Assembly: GCA_902767915.1 (NCBI GenBank)
Contig: CACXJE010000012.1
Location: forward strand, 1-38,226
Length of the DNA: 38,226 nt
Reading direction: 5' to 3'
DNA from: Oscillospiraceae bacterium
GTDB lineage: Bacteria; Bacillota; Clostridia; Oscillospirales; Oscillospiraceae
The notes under the pieces are model-generated. The model was not told where the DNA came from. It did not search any database and saw only the letters and a program-made list of their open reading frames with translations. Below, one piece after another: positions 1 to 7,984 of the stretch. A program made the translations under genes and the position numbers. Every line of letters begins with the position of its first letter. Position 1 is the stretch's first letter.

Positions 1-16
1 GAAAGGAGGCGCGGCC

Positions 17-550
17 TTGCTGAAGCATTTTCATCTGACCCGGCGGCAGTGGATCGCCGCCCTCAAATGGACCATCTATGCCCTTATGCTGCTGCTGGTG
101 CTGATCATTCAGGACGTGGTGCTGTCCAAGCATCCCCCCTTCGGCCGCAGCCTGCAGCCGGTGCCGGTCTATATCGTCTGCGTCTGTGTCCGGGAGGGGC
201 CCGAGCGGGGCGGCCTGTTCGCACTGATCGCCTCGGTGTTCTGGTGCCTGTCCGGGGCGGACTACGGCAACCTTTCGGTGGCCCTCCTGCCCATCGGCTC
301 CATTCTGGGGGCGGTGCTGTGCCGGGCGGTGCTGACGGTGCGGTTCCTGCCCACCTTTTTGTGCTGCGCCGCGGTGTGCCTGTTAAATGACTCGGTGATC
401 TTCGCCTTTAAGCTGGTGCTCACCGCCGTCAGCCCGGATCAATACTATCGGATGCTGCTGCCCGGCTGGGCCCTGTCCCTGCTGTCGGTGCCGGTGCTGT
501 ATTTCCCGGTGAAGGCCATCAGCAGAATAGGAGGCCGAAATGACCTATAA
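17..550 (+). CDS. mreD: Rod shape-determining protein MreD
   Basis: Integral membrane subunit of the elongasome, which in rod-shaped bacteria links MreB/MreC to the PBP2-RodA wall synthase. The 177 residues are strongly hydrophobic: a long first segment at about residues 14-33 (ALKWTIYALMLLLVLIIQDV), several more segments through residue 130, and a last one near 148-166, as in the five- or six-pass MreD family. The start is a TTG at 17 preceded by AAAGGAGG at 2-9, a near-ideal ribosome binding site; no ATG in this frame fits as well. The 3' end overlaps mrdA by 11 bp, so the two are probably translationally coupled. mreB and mreC would be expected left of the window. MreD sequences are poorly conserved, so the call rests on topology plus the position directly before a PBP2 gene. 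Confidence 0.85.
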   Translation: MLKHFHLTRRQWIAALKWTIYALMLLLVLIIQDVVLSKHPPFGRSLQPVPVYIVCVCVREGPERGGLFALIASVFWCLSGADYGNLSVALLPIGSILGAVLCRAVLTVRFLPTFLCCAAVCLLNDSVIFAFKLVLTAVSPDQYYRMLLPGWALSLLSVPVLYFPVKAISRIGGRNDL

Positions 551-2615
551 TCTCAAGCTTCGGATCGGTCTGTTTCTGACCTTCTTCGGCCTGCTGATCG
601 GCCTGTATGCCTACCGGCTGATCCAGCTCCAGGTGGTTTTGCCCGAAAAAACCGACACCTCCGCCGTGGGCACCTTCACCTACGACACCCGGGTCACCGC
701 GGCCCGGGGCGAGATCCTGGACCGGAACGGCAACGTGCTGATCTCCAACCGGGCCAGCTACAACCTGATCCTGATCAACTACGCCCTGTTCAACTCCTCC
801 AACCCCAACGAGTCCCTGCGGCAGCTGTCGAATCTGGGGCGGGAGCTGTATATCGACTTCACCGACCACCTGCCCGTCACCAAGGAAAAGCCCTACGAAT
901 ACACCACCTCGGAATTCAACGACACCTGGAACGGCTATTTCCGCACCTTCCTGCGGCAGAACCGCTGGGATTCCGACGTGTCCGCCGCCCAGCTCATCAA
1001 GCTGATGCGGACCCGGTTCCGCATCCCCAACGACTGGACCGACGAGGAGGTCCGGGGGGTGCTGGGGCTCCGCTACGAGCTGGATCTGCGGAACTATATC
1101 AATTCCCTGCCTACCTACACCCTCCTGTCCGACATTGAGGACACCTCCCAGCTCACCGAGCTTACCGAGCTGAACATCCCCGGCATGCAGGTGCAGTCCA
1201 GCACCATCCGGGAGTACAACACCGTCTACGCCGCCCACATTCTGGGCCGGACCGGCCCGATCTTCGCCGAGGAGTGGGACGACTACAAGGACAAGGGCTA
1301 CGCCATGGACGCCCGGGTGGGCAAGGAGGGCCTGGAAAAGGCCTTCGAGGAGGAACTTCACGGCACCGACGGCGTTCTGCGCACCACCGTGGACCGGGAC
1401 GGCAACATCATCTCCCAGCAGTATGTGGTGGAGCCCAAGGCCGGCTCCAACGTGGAGACCACCCTGGACATCAATCTGCAGATGACCACCGAGGAGGCCC
1501 TGAAGAACTATATCCTGAGCCTCCGGGAAACCGGCGTGGGCAGAAACCAGGAGGGCAAGGACGCCGAGGGCGGCGCCTGCGTGGTGCTGGATATTAAGAC
1601 CGGCGCGGTGCTGGCCAGCGCCTCCTATCCCACCTTCAACCCGGCCACCTTCTCCGAGGACTATGAGGAGCTGGCGGCAGACAAGTACTCGCCCATGTTC
1701 AACCGGGCCCTGCTGCAGGCCTATCCCCCCGGCTCCACCTACAAGATGAGCACCGCCATCGCGGCTTTGAACAACCACGTGATCTCCAACATGACCACCG
1801 TGGAGGACCGGGGCATCTACGACTACTACGAGGACTACCAGCCCGCCTGTTATCTCTACACCGCGAGCCACACCACCCACGGCGTCATCAACTGCGCCCA
1901 GGCGCTGGAGGTCTCCTGCAACTACTTCTTCTACGAGGTGGGCCGACTCACCGGCTGGCGGAAAATGGACGAGACCGCCAAGGCCCTGGGTCTGGGAGAG
2001 CCCACCGGCGTGGAGCTGCCGGAGACCACCGGCTGGCGTGCCAATCCGGACTCCAAAAAGGCCCTCTATGACGATCCCGGTCTGCAGGTCTTCACCGACG
2101 GCGACACCATCTCCATGGCCATCGGCCAGTCGGAAAACCGGTTCTCGCCCATGCAGCTGGCAGTCTACACCGCCGCCCTGGCCAACCGGGGCACCCGCTA
2201 CAAGGCCACCTTCCTGAACCGGATCATCTCCGCCGACTACCAGACCCTGCTCTATGAGATGGAGCCCACGGTGGAAAACCGGTTCTATATCACTGAGGAG
2301 GCCTATGAGGTCTATACCTCCGGTATGCGGATGGCGGTCACCGAGCCCAACGGCACCGCCAACAAGGTCTTCGGCAACTACGCCGTGCCGGTCTGCGCCA
2401 AGACCGGCACCGCCCAGCACGGCGCCGCCGGCTCCGACCACGCCTCCTTTGTCTGCTACGCCCCCGCCGACGACCCCCAGATCGCCATCGCCATCTACGT
2501 GGAAAAGGGCGCCAACGGCGGCAACCTGGGCAATATTGCCAAGGCCATCTTTGACGTCTACTTTGCCACCGAATACGAAAACGACACCGTCAAGCCGGAA
2601 AACGAACTGAATTAA
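540..2615 (+). CDS. mrdA: Penicillin-binding protein 2, elongation transpeptidase
   Basis: Class B penicillin-binding protein that cross-links peptidoglycan during lateral wall growth, working with RodA and the MreBCD scaffold outside the membrane. It has 691 residues. A single N-terminal membrane anchor (about residues 10-30) is followed by a dimerisation domain and the transpeptidase domain. All three penicillin-binding motifs are visible: STYK with the acyl-accepting Ser399, SCN at 459-461 and KTG at 621-623. ATG at 540 has TAGGAGG at 527-533. Its start lies inside the end of mreD, giving a coupled mreD-mrdA pair. The whole gene contains no TTA, CTA or TCA codon. A 20-bp stem at 2687-2732 follows it. 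Assignment to PBP2 rather than a division PBP3 rests on the mreD neighbour. Confidence 0.93.
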   Translation: MTYNLKLRIGLFLTFFGLLIGLYAYRLIQLQVVLPEKTDTSAVGTFTYDTRVTAARGEILDRNGNVLISNRASYNLILINYALFNSSNPNESLRQLSNLGRELYIDFTDHLPVTKEKPYEYTTSEFNDTWNGYFRTFLRQNRWDSDVSAAQLIKLMRTRFRIPNDWTDEEVRGVLGLRYELDLRNYINSLPTYTLLSDIEDTSQLTELTELNIPGMQVQSSTIREYNTVYAAHILGRTGPIFAEEWDDYKDKGYAMDARVGKEGLEKAFEEELHGTDGVLRTTVDRDGNIISQQYVVEPKAGSNVETTLDINLQMTTEEALKNYILSLRETGVGRNQEGKDAEGGACVVLDIKTGAVLASASYPTFNPATFSEDYEELAADKYSPMFNRALLQAYPPGSTYKMSTAIAALNNHVISNMTTVEDRGIYDYYEDYQPACYLYTASHTTHGVINCAQALEVSCNYFFYEVGRLTGWRKMDETAKALGLGEPTGVELPETTGWRANPDSKKALYDDPGLQVFTDGDTISMAIGQSENRFSPMQLAVYTAALANRGTRYKATFLNRIISADYQTLLYEMEPTVENRFYITEEAYEVYTSGMRMAVTEPNGTANKVFGNYAVPVCAKTGTAQHGAAGSDHASFVCYAPADDPQIAIAIYVEKGANGGNLGNIAKAIFDVYFATEYENDTVKPENELN

Positions 2616-2686
2616 CACAGAGCTGCCAAAGCCGCTGGGCCTGCTGCTCTGCCGGAAAAAGGAATATTAATATTGTAAACAGATAA

Positions 2687-2732
2687 ACAGAACCGGCCGA
2701 CGCTTCTTTTCGGAAGCGTCGGCCGGTTCTGT
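2687..2732 (+). terminator. Long hairpin after mrdA, probable terminator between convergent genes
   Basis: Perfect 20-bp stem (2687-2706 with 2713-2732) around a 6-nt loop TTTTCG. It lies 71 bp after the mrdA stop and 155 bp beyond the end of the convergent cca gene. No clear T-run follows on either strand, so it may be a bidirectional transcript end or RNA stabiliser rather than a classic intrinsic terminator. Confidence 0.6.
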
Positions 2733-2774
2733 ATGTGTGGGAGTGTTCAAATCGGGATTTGTGGGGCTGCGCCC

Positions 2775-2844
2775 GTAGGGGCCGATGCCCACATCGGCCC
2801 TCACGCTGATCCGGGGTAGGGCCGATGTGGGCATCGGCCCCTAC
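2775..2844. repeat. 70-bp palindromic element bounded by GTAGGG/CCCTAC
   Basis: The element begins GTAGGGGCCGATG and ends CATCGGCCCCTAC. Its two ends form an inverted repeat of about 27 bp, and each arm is itself nearly palindromic (GGCCGATG/CATCGGCC), so it can fold either as one long hairpin or as two small ones. The centre, CTCACGCTGATCCGG, is unpaired. Ends match those of the 77- and 94-bp elements elsewhere in the window. It sits between the convergent ends of mrdA and cca. Confidence 0.85.
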
Positions 2845-2887
2845 GAATTGAAATCGCCAAATCCGAATTTGCAAAACGCAGGTATTG

Positions 2888-4237
2888 TCAACGATCAATT
2901 GTCAGCTGCTTCGCCAGCGCCAGCAGGGCTTCCCGCTGGTTTTCCGCCTCGCCGTTCAGCACCGCCTCCAGAAGCTGATCCAAAAGCCGGCCCATGGCCG
3001 GGCCAGGAGCCATTCCCAGAGCCAGCAGATCGCCGCCCTTCACCGCAAGCGTTTTCAGAGACACGCACTGGTCCCGGGCGATCAGCTCCCGGGCCAGAGC
3101 CTCCAGCCGGTCGCAGACCGCCGCCCGGCCCCGATAGGCCGGGGCATGGGCCAGGGAATCCCCCCGCTTCAGATCCAGCAGCCGGAAGAAGTCCGCTTCT
3201 CCCAGGCGGTTCAGGAGCTTTTTCACCGCTTTTTCAGCCGACTCCTCCGGCGGGTCGATCGGATAGTCGTGGAGGGCTGTCAGCTGAGTCACCCGACGGA
3301 TCGTGTCCTTGTCAAAGCGGAGCCGGGTCAAAATCTCCTCGGCCATCCGGGCGCTGACCTTGGCGTGACCGTAGAAGTGGCCGGTTCCGGCGGCGTCCAG
3401 AGTGAAGCAGGCGGGCTTGCCCACATCGTGCAGCAGGGCGGACCAGCGGGTCAGCCTGTCCGGCCGCACCGCGGCGCAGGCCGCGGCGCTGTGGGCCAGC
3501 ACGTCATAGCAGTGGTATTTGCTCCGCTGGTCAAGACCCGCCATGGCCCGCAGCTCCGGGACCGGCACTGCCAGGATGGGCCAATAGCCGTTCACCACCC
3601 GTTCCACGGCGGGGCCGCAGAGGAGCTTGGTCAGCTCCGCGGCGATCCGTTCCCGGCTCACATGCTCCAGCAGCTGCCGTTGGGCCAGGGCCGCGGCGGC
3701 GGTGTCCGGGTGGATGGAGAAATCCAGGGTCGAAGCAAACCTCAGGGCCCGGAGGATCCGCAGGGCGTCCTCGTCAAAGCGGCGCTCCGGCTCTCCCACG
3801 CAGCGAATCACCCGGTTTTTCAGATCCGCCTGACCGTTGAAGCAGTCCACCAGCCCCAGGTCCGGGTGCCAGGCCATGGCGTTGACCGTGAAGTCCCGGC
3901 GGGCCAGGTCGTCCTCCAGCCTGGGGGTGAAGCAGACCGCGTCGGGATGCCGGTGGTCGGAGTAGGACAGGTCCCGTCGATAGGTGGTGATCTCCAGGGG
4001 CAGGCCCTCCCGCAGCACCGTGACGGTGCCGTGCCTGAGACCGGTCTCGATGATCCGTTCCCCGGCAAAGACCGCCTCCACCTGCGCCGGCGTCGCGGAG
4101 GTGGTGATGTCGAAATCCCCGGGCGTCCGGCCCATCAGCAGATCCCGGACGCAGCCCCCCACCAGGAAGGCCTCATTCCCGGCGGTATTCAGTTGTTTCA
4201 GGGCGGCAAGCGCCGGCCGCGGGATCATTTCTTTCAT
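2888..4237 (-). CDS. cca: CCA-adding tRNA nucleotidyltransferase with HD domain
   Basis: Adds or repairs the 3'-terminal CCA of tRNAs from CTP and ATP without a nucleic acid template. The N-terminal nucleotidyltransferase core shows GGCVRD at residues 27-32 and the metal-binding DFD at 41-43, then RRDFTVNA (113-120) and the ERRFDEDALR RNA-binding segment (151-160). An HD motif (H270, D271 in LLHDVGKP) marks a C-terminal phosphohydrolase-like domain. I chose ATG at 4237 because GGAG lies 8 nt upstream of it; the in-frame ATG at 4249 has no ribosome binding site. The product has 449 residues. It is downstream of topB on the same strand, separated by 132 bp of repeats, so the two may share a transcript. 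Poly(A) polymerase is a paralogous alternative, but the HD domain and the lack of a basic tail favour Cca. Confidence 0.92.
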   Translation of the reverse strand: MKEMIPRPALAALKQLNTAGNEAFLVGGCVRDLLMGRTPGDFDITTSATPAQVEAVFAGERIIETGLRHGTVTVLREGLPLEITTYRRDLSYSDHRHPDAVCFTPRLEDDLARRDFTVNAMAWHPDLGLVDCFNGQADLKNRVIRCVGEPERRFDEDALRILRALRFASTLDFSIHPDTAAAALAQRQLLEHVSRERIAAELTKLLCGPAVERVVNGYWPILAVPVPELRAMAGLDQRSKYHCYDVLAHSAAACAAVRPDRLTRWSALLHDVGKPACFTLDAAGTGHFYGHAKVSARMAEEILTRLRFDKDTIRRVTQLTALHDYPIDPPEESAEKAVKKLLNRLGEADFFRLLDLKRGDSLAHAPAYRGRAAVCDRLEALARELIARDQCVSLKTLAVKGGDLLALGMAPGPAMGRLLDQLLEAVLNGEAENQREALLALAKQLTIDR

Positions 4238-4256
4238 TGGAATCTCCATGGGGCGA

Positions 4257-4329
4257 AATTAAGAATTGAGAGTTGAGAATTGAGAATTGAGAATGAAATG
4301 TGTTTTGCAAATTGCAATTTGCAAAACTC
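4257..4329. repeat. AATTGAG heptamer array joined to a TTTTGCAAAT palindrome
   Basis: Five consecutive 7-bp units (AATTAAG, AATTGAG, AGTTGAG, AATTGAG, AATTGAG; 4257-4291) lead into AATGAAATGTG and the palindrome TTTTGCAAATTGCAATTTGCAAAA with CTCCGA after it. The same combination occurs at 10491-10582, so this is an interspersed composite repeat. It lies between topB and cca. Confidence 0.85.
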
Positions 4330-4332
4330 CGA

Positions 4333-4374
4333 CCCTGTTCCCTGTTCCCTAGTCCCTGTTCCCTAGTCCCTATT
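4333..4374. repeat. CCCTGTT/CCCTAGT heptamer array
   Basis: Six consecutive 7-bp units: CCCTGTT, CCCTGTT, CCCTAGT, CCCTGTT, CCCTAGT, CCCTATT. The last unit overlaps the topB stop codon (CTA at 4370-4372 on this strand, TAG on the coding strand). Related arrays are at 23056-23097 and 37193-37220. Confidence 0.88.
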
Positions 4375-6535
4375 TTTTATTCTTCTCCATCCACTTCGCC
4401 AGGGCGTCGGCCATGGCGGAGTTTTTTTCTGCCTTCTGCTCCTGCTGGGCCATATAGCGGCGGACGTCGGATTTGCCGGCCTCGAAGTCCGAGAGCTTCT
4501 CCCGGTAGCCGCAGGCGCAGGCGAAGGTCTGCTTGTCTCCCTCGCCCCAGAGCTCCAGCTTCTTGTGGCAGTTGGGGCAGCGGGCGTTGGTGACTTGGGT
4601 GGTCCGCTTCCGGAAGCCGCATTCCCGGTCCGGGCAGACCAGCAGCTCCCCCCGCTTGTCCTTTACCAGAAGCAGCAGCTTGCCGCATTCCGGGCAGGGC
4701 TTCCGGGTCTGGTTGTCGTGGGTGTAGGTGGCGTCGCTGGCCTTCACGTCGGCCACCAGCTTCGTTGCGTACTTCCGCATCTGGGCCACAAAGTCCGCGT
4801 CCCGCTCCTGGCCCTTGGCGATCCGGGCCAGCCGGTCCTCCCATTGTGCGGTCAGCGCCGCGCTGCGCAGCTCCGCCGGGGCCAGCTGCACCAGCTGGAT
4901 CCCCTTGGAGGTGGGCACCAGGGTCTTGCCCTGGCGCTCGATATAGAAGGCAGAGAACAGCTTTTCAATGATGTCCGCCCGGGTGGCGGGGGTGCCCAGG
5001 CCGGAGGTCTCCTGCAGGATCTTCTGCAGGTTCTTGTCCGCCACCTGGGAAACCGGATGCTCCATGGCGGTCAGCAGGGTGGCCTCGGTGTACCGGGCCG
5101 GAGGCGCGGTCTTGCCGGTGGTGAGCCGGAGCTTCCGGACCTTGAGCCGCTGGCCCTTTTGCAGGTCCGGCAGCCGCTGCTGCTCCTCCTCGGTCTCGTC
5201 GTCCTCGTCCTCCAGGGCGGCAAAGTTCTTGTCGTAGGCTGCCTTCCAGCCCTGATCCAGCACCCGCCTGCCCGCGGCGGTGAAGGTCTGATCTCCGATC
5301 TTTACGGTCAGACGGATCTCCTCATATTCAAAGGGGGGCATCAGCACCGCCAGGAAGCGGCGGACCACCAGATCATAGATATTTTTCTCCGGGCCGGTGA
5401 GTTCATACAGGGACGCCGCCTCCTCGGTGGGGATGATGGCGTGGTGGTCGGTGACCTTGGCGTTGTTCACCAGGTACTTGGTCTGGAAGGGCTTTTTCCG
5501 CTGGACAGCCCAGGCCAGCTCCTTGTATTCCGCCTGGGCCACCGCCCGGAGCCGGTCCGGCAGGGTGGGCACCACGTCGTCGGAGATGTAGCGGCTGTCG
5601 GTCCGGGGATAGGTCAGGGCCTTGTGCCGCTCATAGAGGCTCTGCATCAGGTTCAGGGTCTCCTTGGCGGAGTAGGCGTATTTCTTGTTGGCGTCCCGCT
5701 GGAGCTCCGTCAGGTCGTAGGCCGCCGGGGGCGGGGTCATCTTCCGCATTTTGGAGATCTGGGTGATGACGGCCTCCTTGCCCTCGCAGGCCTTCAACAG
5801 CCGTTCCAGCTTTTCCCTGTCGAAGGTGCGGCCACTGCCCTTCTCGTCCTTCCAGGTGGCCCGGAAGCCCTCCAGCTCGGCGCACAGGCCGTAGAACTCC
5901 CTGGGCACGAAGCGGCGGATCTCATTCTCCCGCTCCACCACCAGAGCCAGGGTCGGGGTCTGGACCCGGCCGGCGGAGAGCTGGGCGTTGAATTTGCAGG
6001 TCAGGGCCCGGGTCACGTTGAGCCCCACCAGCCAGTCCGCCTCGGACCGGGCCTGGGCGGACCGGTAGAGATTGTCGTAATCCTTGGCGGGCTTCAGATT
6101 GGCGAAGCCCTCCCGGATGGCCTTGTCGGTCTGGGAGGAGATCCACAGCCGCTTGGCAGGCTTGTTCCAGCCGGCCTTCTGCATGATCCAGCGGGCCACC
6201 AGCTCTCCCTCCCGGCCGGCGTCGGTGGCGATGACCAGGTCGGAGACGTCGCCCCGCTTCATCAGATTCGCCACCACCTTGTACTGGCGGCTGCTCTCGG
6301 GGATCACCACTAACTTCATCTTCTCCGGCAGCATGGGCAGGTCGTCCATGCTCCATTTTTCCAGCTTTTTATCATAGACGTCCGGGTCCGCCAGCGTCAC
6401 CAGATGGCCCAGGGCCCAGGTGACCACGTACCGGTCCCCCTCCATGCAGCCGTCGCCGCTCCGCTTGCAGCCCAGCACCCGGGCCAGCTCCTTGCCCACG
6501 GAGGGCTTTTCCGCTAAAACCAAAGTTTTCGCCAT
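4370..6535 (-). CDS. topB: DNA topoisomerase III (type IA)
   Basis: Type IA topoisomerase that nicks one strand through a 5'-phosphotyrosine and decatenates or relaxes DNA. The 721-residue protein opens with the TOPRIM domain (LVLAEKPSVGKELA near residue 5 and TDAGREGE at 104-111). The active site is Tyr309 in TYPRTDSRY. Near the C-terminus are two zinc-ribbon-like modules, CPECGK...CPDRECG and CPNCHK...CACG, then a charged tail. The start is the ATG at 6535, before MAKTLVLAEKP, with GAGGTGA just upstream; a 23-residue in-frame extension has no ribosome binding site and overlaps the promoter. TopB differs from TopA in its compact size and this N-terminal motif. The gene is divergent from hrcA, and its stop codon lies in a heptamer repeat. 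Confidence 0.94.
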   Translation of the reverse strand: MAKTLVLAEKPSVGKELARVLGCKRSGDGCMEGDRYVVTWALGHLVTLADPDVYDKKLEKWSMDDLPMLPEKMKLVVIPESSRQYKVVANLMKRGDVSDLVIATDAGREGELVARWIMQKAGWNKPAKRLWISSQTDKAIREGFANLKPAKDYDNLYRSAQARSEADWLVGLNVTRALTCKFNAQLSAGRVQTPTLALVVERENEIRRFVPREFYGLCAELEGFRATWKDEKGSGRTFDREKLERLLKACEGKEAVITQISKMRKMTPPPAAYDLTELQRDANKKYAYSAKETLNLMQSLYERHKALTYPRTDSRYISDDVVPTLPDRLRAVAQAEYKELAWAVQRKKPFQTKYLVNNAKVTDHHAIIPTEEAASLYELTGPEKNIYDLVVRRFLAVLMPPFEYEEIRLTVKIGDQTFTAAGRRVLDQGWKAAYDKNFAALEDEDDETEEEQQRLPDLQKGQRLKVRKLRLTTGKTAPPARYTEATLLTAMEHPVSQVADKNLQKILQETSGLGTPATRADIIEKLFSAFYIERQGKTLVPTSKGIQLVQLAPAELRSAALTAQWEDRLARIAKGQERDADFVAQMRKYATKLVADVKASDATYTHDNQTRKPCPECGKLLLLVKDKRGELLVCPDRECGFRKRTTQVTNARCPNCHKKLELWGEGDKQTFACACGYREKLSDFEAGKSDVRRYMAQQEQKAEKNSAMADALAKWMEKNKK

Positions 6536-6572
6536 GTCGTTCACCTCGTTGTTCGGAATTCCTTCTGGGCAT

Positions 6573-6601
6573 ATTATAATGTAAGCCGGGAAAAAAAGCA
6601 A
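6573..6601 (-). promoter_or_regulatory. Sigma-70-type promoter for topB(-cca)
   Basis: On the minus strand: -35 TTGCTT (6596-6601), 17-bp spacer, -10 TATAAT (6573-6578). The predicted start gives a leader of about 30 nt before the topB ATG, with the ribosome binding site inside it. Confidence 0.75.
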
Positions 6602-6634
6602 CAATGAACAGATTGTGAATTCTCAAAATAGGCC

Positions 6635-6663
6635 TTGACATTTCCAGGAAGCGGGTGTATATT
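6635..6663 (+). promoter_or_regulatory. Sigma-70-type promoter of the hrcA-grpE-dnaK-dnaJ operon
   Basis: TTGACA (6635-6640), 17-bp spacer, TATATT (6658-6663). The -10 box overlaps the left end of CIRCE, so HrcA bound to CIRCE would block RNA polymerase, the usual arrangement for class I heat-shock operons. Confidence 0.88.
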
Positions 6664-6688
6664 AGCACTCAGAAAAGGCGAGTGCTAA
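6662..6688. promoter_or_regulatory. Perfect CIRCE operator (HrcA binding site)
   Basis: TTAGCACTC (6662-6670), nine bases, GAGTGCTAA (6680-6688): an exact match to the CIRCE consensus, the 9-bp inverted repeat with 9-bp spacer recognised by HrcA. Confidence 0.97.
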
Positions 6689-6712
6689 GCACTTGCCGAA
6701 ACGGAGTGCCAA
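6686..6712. promoter_or_regulatory. Second, degenerate CIRCE overlapping the first by 3 bp
   Basis: TAAGCACTT (6686-6694; 7 of 9 matches to the left half-site), exactly nine bases, GAGTGCCAA (6704-6712; 8 of 9 to the right half-site). It starts 24 bp after the start of the perfect CIRCE and ends just before the hrcA ribosome binding site. Spacing and near-match make chance unlikely, but binding is untested. Confidence 0.6.
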
Positions 6713-6731
6713 GACGAAAGGAGCGGCCACA

Positions 6732-7811
6732 ATGGAGTTAACCGACCGACAAAAGCAAATATTGCGGGCCATTGTGGACATCTACGTCTCCACGGCGGAG
6801 CCCGTGGGCTCCAAGGCCATTGCGGCCCTGCCGGACGTGAACTTCTCCTCCGCCACCATCCGCAACGAGATGGCGGATCTGACCCAGATGGGCCTTTTGG
6901 AGCAGCCCCACACCTCTGCGGGACGGGTTCCTTCCCCGGCGGGCTACCGGCTCTACATCGACGAGCTGATGCAGGACTACCGGCTGAGCCTGGACGAGAC
7001 CAAATCCCTCAACGAGGCGCTGGAGCTGAAATCCCAGGAGTTCGACCAGATGATGTCCCAGGTGGGCAAGCTGGTGTCCAAGATGACGGACCTGCCCGCC
7101 TACGCCATGGCCACCCGGCAAAGCGGGGCTGTGGCCAAGCACTTCGATCTGATCATGGCTGGGCCCGGCAGCATCATTTTAGTGCTGATGCTCTCCGGCG
7201 ATGTTGTAAAAAACAAGCTGATCAAGCTGCCGGTCTCCGTGACCGAGGCTGATCTCAAGCTCCTGGCTGCGGTTTTGAACGCCAGCCTGACGGATCTCCC
7301 CGCCCAGCAGATCACCGGCGAGGTGCTGGAGAAGATCTCCCGCTCCGCCGGAGCTGCCAGCCCTCTGGTGCCCCTGGTGATGGATTTCACCCTGGAGTGC
7401 CTGCGGCAGCAGCACGGGGACGTGCACCTGACCGGCCAGATGCGGCTTTTGGGCCAGCCCGAATACCGGGACGCCGCCGAAAAGGCCCAGGAGGTCTTTG
7501 AGACCCTGGACGAGGAGATGATCTCCAAGCTGCCGGCGGTCCTGCCCAAGGACGGCCCGGTGCAGTTCCTGGTGGGCCCGGAAAACGTGGCCCGGGAGCT
7601 GAAGGACACCTCGGTGGTCATGATGCGCTTCGACATCGGCGAGGGCATGCAGGGCACCATCGGCGTGGTGGGCCCCACCCGGATGGATTACGCCAAGATC
7701 ACCGCCAAGCTCGGATATTTTGCCGAGAATCTGGGCAGGATGTTCCAGAAGGGCGGAACGCCTTCGGCCATGCCTCCGGCACTGACCGAAGGAATGAAAA
7801 ATGAAGAATGA
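6732..7811 (+). CDS. hrcA: Heat-inducible transcription repressor HrcA
   Basis: Represses class I chaperone operons by binding CIRCE; GroEL normally keeps it active, so misfolded protein relieves repression. The protein has 359 residues, normal for the family. The N-terminal winged helix is plain (ELTDRQKQILRAIVDIY near residue 2, then SSATIRNEMADL and TSAGRVPSPAGYR near 53-80), followed by the GAF-like dimerisation core with DIGEGMQGTIGVVGP near residue 300. The start is ATG at 6732 with AAAGGAG at 6717-6723; a 13-residue in-frame extension would begin within the second CIRCE and has no ribosome binding site. The gene is first in its operon and downstream of two CIRCE-like sites, so it is autoregulated. 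The last codons run directly into an AATGAA-rich repeat. Confidence 0.96.
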   Translation: MELTDRQKQILRAIVDIYVSTAEPVGSKAIAALPDVNFSSATIRNEMADLTQMGLLEQPHTSAGRVPSPAGYRLYIDELMQDYRLSLDETKSLNEALELKSQEFDQMMSQVGKLVSKMTDLPAYAMATRQSGAVAKHFDLIMAGPGSIILVLMLSGDVVKNKLIKLPVSVTEADLKLLAAVLNASLTDLPAQQITGEVLEKISRSAGAASPLVPLVMDFTLECLRQQHGDVHLTGQMRLLGQPEYRDAAEKAQEVFETLDEEMISKLPAVLPKDGPVQFLVGPENVARELKDTSVVMMRFDIGEGMQGTIGVVGPTRMDYAKITAKLGYFAENLGRMFQKGGTPSAMPPALTEGMKNEE

Positions 7812-7831
7812 AAAGATGAAAAATTGAGGTA

Positions 7832-7855
7832 TTTTTCAAATTGTCATTTGAAAAA
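7832..7855. repeat. TTTTTCAAAT palindrome, variant of the TTTTGCAAAT repeat core
   Basis: TTTTTCAAAT and ATTTGAAAAA arms around TGTC, preceded by AAATTGAGG. It resembles the core of the composite repeat at 4257-4329 and 10491-10582, here without the heptamer array. Confidence 0.5.
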
Positions 7856-7878
7856 CGCAAAACGAACATTTCCCTGCC

Positions 7879-7955
7879 GTAGGGAGCGGCGTCCTCGACG
7901 CCCCGTGTGTATCAGAAATCGAAAGGTTCGGGCCGTCGGGGACGCCGGCCCCTAC
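7879..7955. repeat. 77-bp palindromic element bounded by GTAGGG/CCCTAC
   Basis: It begins GTAGGGAGCGGCGTC and ends GACGCCGGCCCCTAC, so the ends can form a long imperfect stem. The middle (TATCAGAAATCG...GTTCGGG) matches the reverse complement of the middle of the elements at 32678-32754 and 32792-32868, so this copy lies in the opposite orientation. It sits in the 173-bp gap between hrcA and grpE, inside the heat-shock operon, and would be transcribed. Confidence 0.85.
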
Positions 7956-7984
7956 GGATGAATATCGCAAAGGAATGAGCAGTT

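Noticed and set aside
519-2618. Long minus-strand open frame over mrdA (and similar ones over dnaK, dnaJ, cca, fakA, typA)
   Set aside because: Same mirror effect as above; the sense genes have unmistakable motifs and ribosome binding sites.
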